Part shown: piece after piece, positions 63,690 through 64,000 of the stretch
Layout: every line of letters starts with the position of its first letter
How positions within the stretch are numbered: position 1 is the first letter of the stretch
Assembly: GCA_002842515.1 (NCBI GenBank)
Contig: PHDC01000001.1
Coordinates: 558,001-622,000 of the forward strand
DNA from: Bacteroidetes bacterium HGW-Bacteroidetes-5
GTDB lineage: Bacteria; Bacteroidota; Bacteroidia; Bacteroidales; UBA932
Direction of reading: 5' to 3'
Length of the DNA: 64,000 nucleotides
The notes under the pieces: generated by a model
Seen by the model: the letters and a program-made list of their open reading frames with translations, nothing else
Databases searched by the model: none
Told to the model about the DNA's origin: nothing
Position numbers and translations under genes: made by a program

Positions 63690-64000
63690 CTATTTTTTCT
63701 CCAGTAAATTTTTAAGAGCATTCATCTCGTCCCGGAACTTTGCAGCTCTTAAAAAGTCCAGCTCCTTTGCAGCACTCTCCATCTGCAGTTTTGCCGCCGT
63801 TATGGCCTCTTTGATCTGATCAGGATTGAATTTTGCCATAACCGGGTCTAAAAGCAACGGGTTCGGTACCTCCTCTTCAATACTATAATCCCTCACTCTG
63901 CCCATCGCATTTCTAACCTGTTTAACAATCTGTCTGGGTAATATGTTGTGCTCTCTGTTATAATCTTCCTGTTTTTTTCTTCTTCTGTTTGTCTCCTCAA
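63690..64000 (-). CDS. uvrB: UvrB, C-terminal part (gene cut by window end)
   Basis: The frame is open to the window end at 64000, so only the last 103 codons or so are seen. They read ...NREHNILPRQIVKQVRNAMG, as in the UvrB segment that follows helicase motif VI. The chain then ends in a UVR domain (KELDFLRAAKFRDEMNALKN), which contacts UvrA and UvrC. UvrB verifies damage and recruits the incision nuclease UvrC. The stop is 18 bases before the relA-like gene start. Confidence 0.9.
   Translation of the reverse strand, partial: EETNRRRKKQEDYNREHNILPRQIVKQVRNAMGRVRDYSIEEEVPNPLLLDPVMAKFNPDQIKEAITAAKLQMESAAKELDFLRAAKFRDEMNALKNLLEKK

Overview
The window is an ordinary chromosomal segment of a member of the Bacteroidota, probably Bacteroidales. 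The evidence is a set of lineage-typical genes (serine palmitoyltransferase, Porin_10-type porin, DUF4293, six-bladed beta-propeller lipoproteins, a Ser-type sulfatase), starts without clear Shine-Dalgarno sites, and repeated promoters of the Bacteroidota type (-33 TTTG / -7 TAnnTTTG). The first gene (serine palmitoyltransferase) and the last (uvrB) are cut by the window edges. Family calls come from reading motifs by eye; no database search was run.

1-8.4 kb: a sphingolipid pair (serine palmitoyltransferase end plus a short-chain dehydrogenase), a 2-hydroxyacid dehydrogenase, a 39-residue membrane peptide, tRNA-Leu(GAG), then an AIRS_C-like protein, menG, cardiolipin synthase, a lipoprotein and a TPR histidine kinase. 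8.4-14.8 kb, minus strand: tRNA-Arg(ACG) with rplS; anmK, an M23 peptidase, dnaJ and grpE; an AlkA-like glycosylase and a Crp/Fnr regulator.

14.9-22.3 kb holds the most interesting locus. It is a six-gene operon encoding a DsrE-like protein, a TusA-like sulfur carrier, an MvhD-like Fe-S protein, an HdrA with a complete GltD-like NAD(P)H domain inserted, a second HdrA, and a QmoC-like membrane Fe-S protein. A TSUP anion transporter follows. The operon is divergent from the Crp/Fnr gene across a perfect TGTGA-N6-TCACA palindrome. HdrC and HdrB homologues lie 17 kb downstream (39.0-40.7 kb), directly before an NhaD antiporter. Together these could form a cytoplasmic and membrane complex moving electrons between NAD(P)H, protein-bound or low-molecular-weight disulfides or persulfides, and menaquinone. 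The real substrate is unknown.

23-34 kb: a DUF5672 protein, a sulfatase, photolyase, class II aldolase, a creatininase-family hydrolase, gmk, nadD, an RluA-type pseudouridine synthase, panB and dnaK. dnaK is followed by a highly structured intergenic block and three 36-bp tandem repeats. 34.2-37.7 kb is an AT-rich accessory stretch with a Bro-N/Fic fusion and two beta-propeller lipoproteins.

37.8-64 kb: a prolyl-oligopeptidase-like hydrolase, hdrCB, nhaD, a CPBP protease, NAD salvage (nicotinate phosphoribosyltransferase and nicotinamidase), a sugar module (ROK kinase, MFS transporter, SIS protein), porin, an MltF-like transglycosylase, a LolE-like permease, a candidate small RNA, a SirB1-type protein, a nucleoside phosphorylase, DUF4293, a TPR protein, mtgA, an M28 peptidase, uvrA, a RelA-like synthetase with a damaged hydrolase site, and the end of uvrB.
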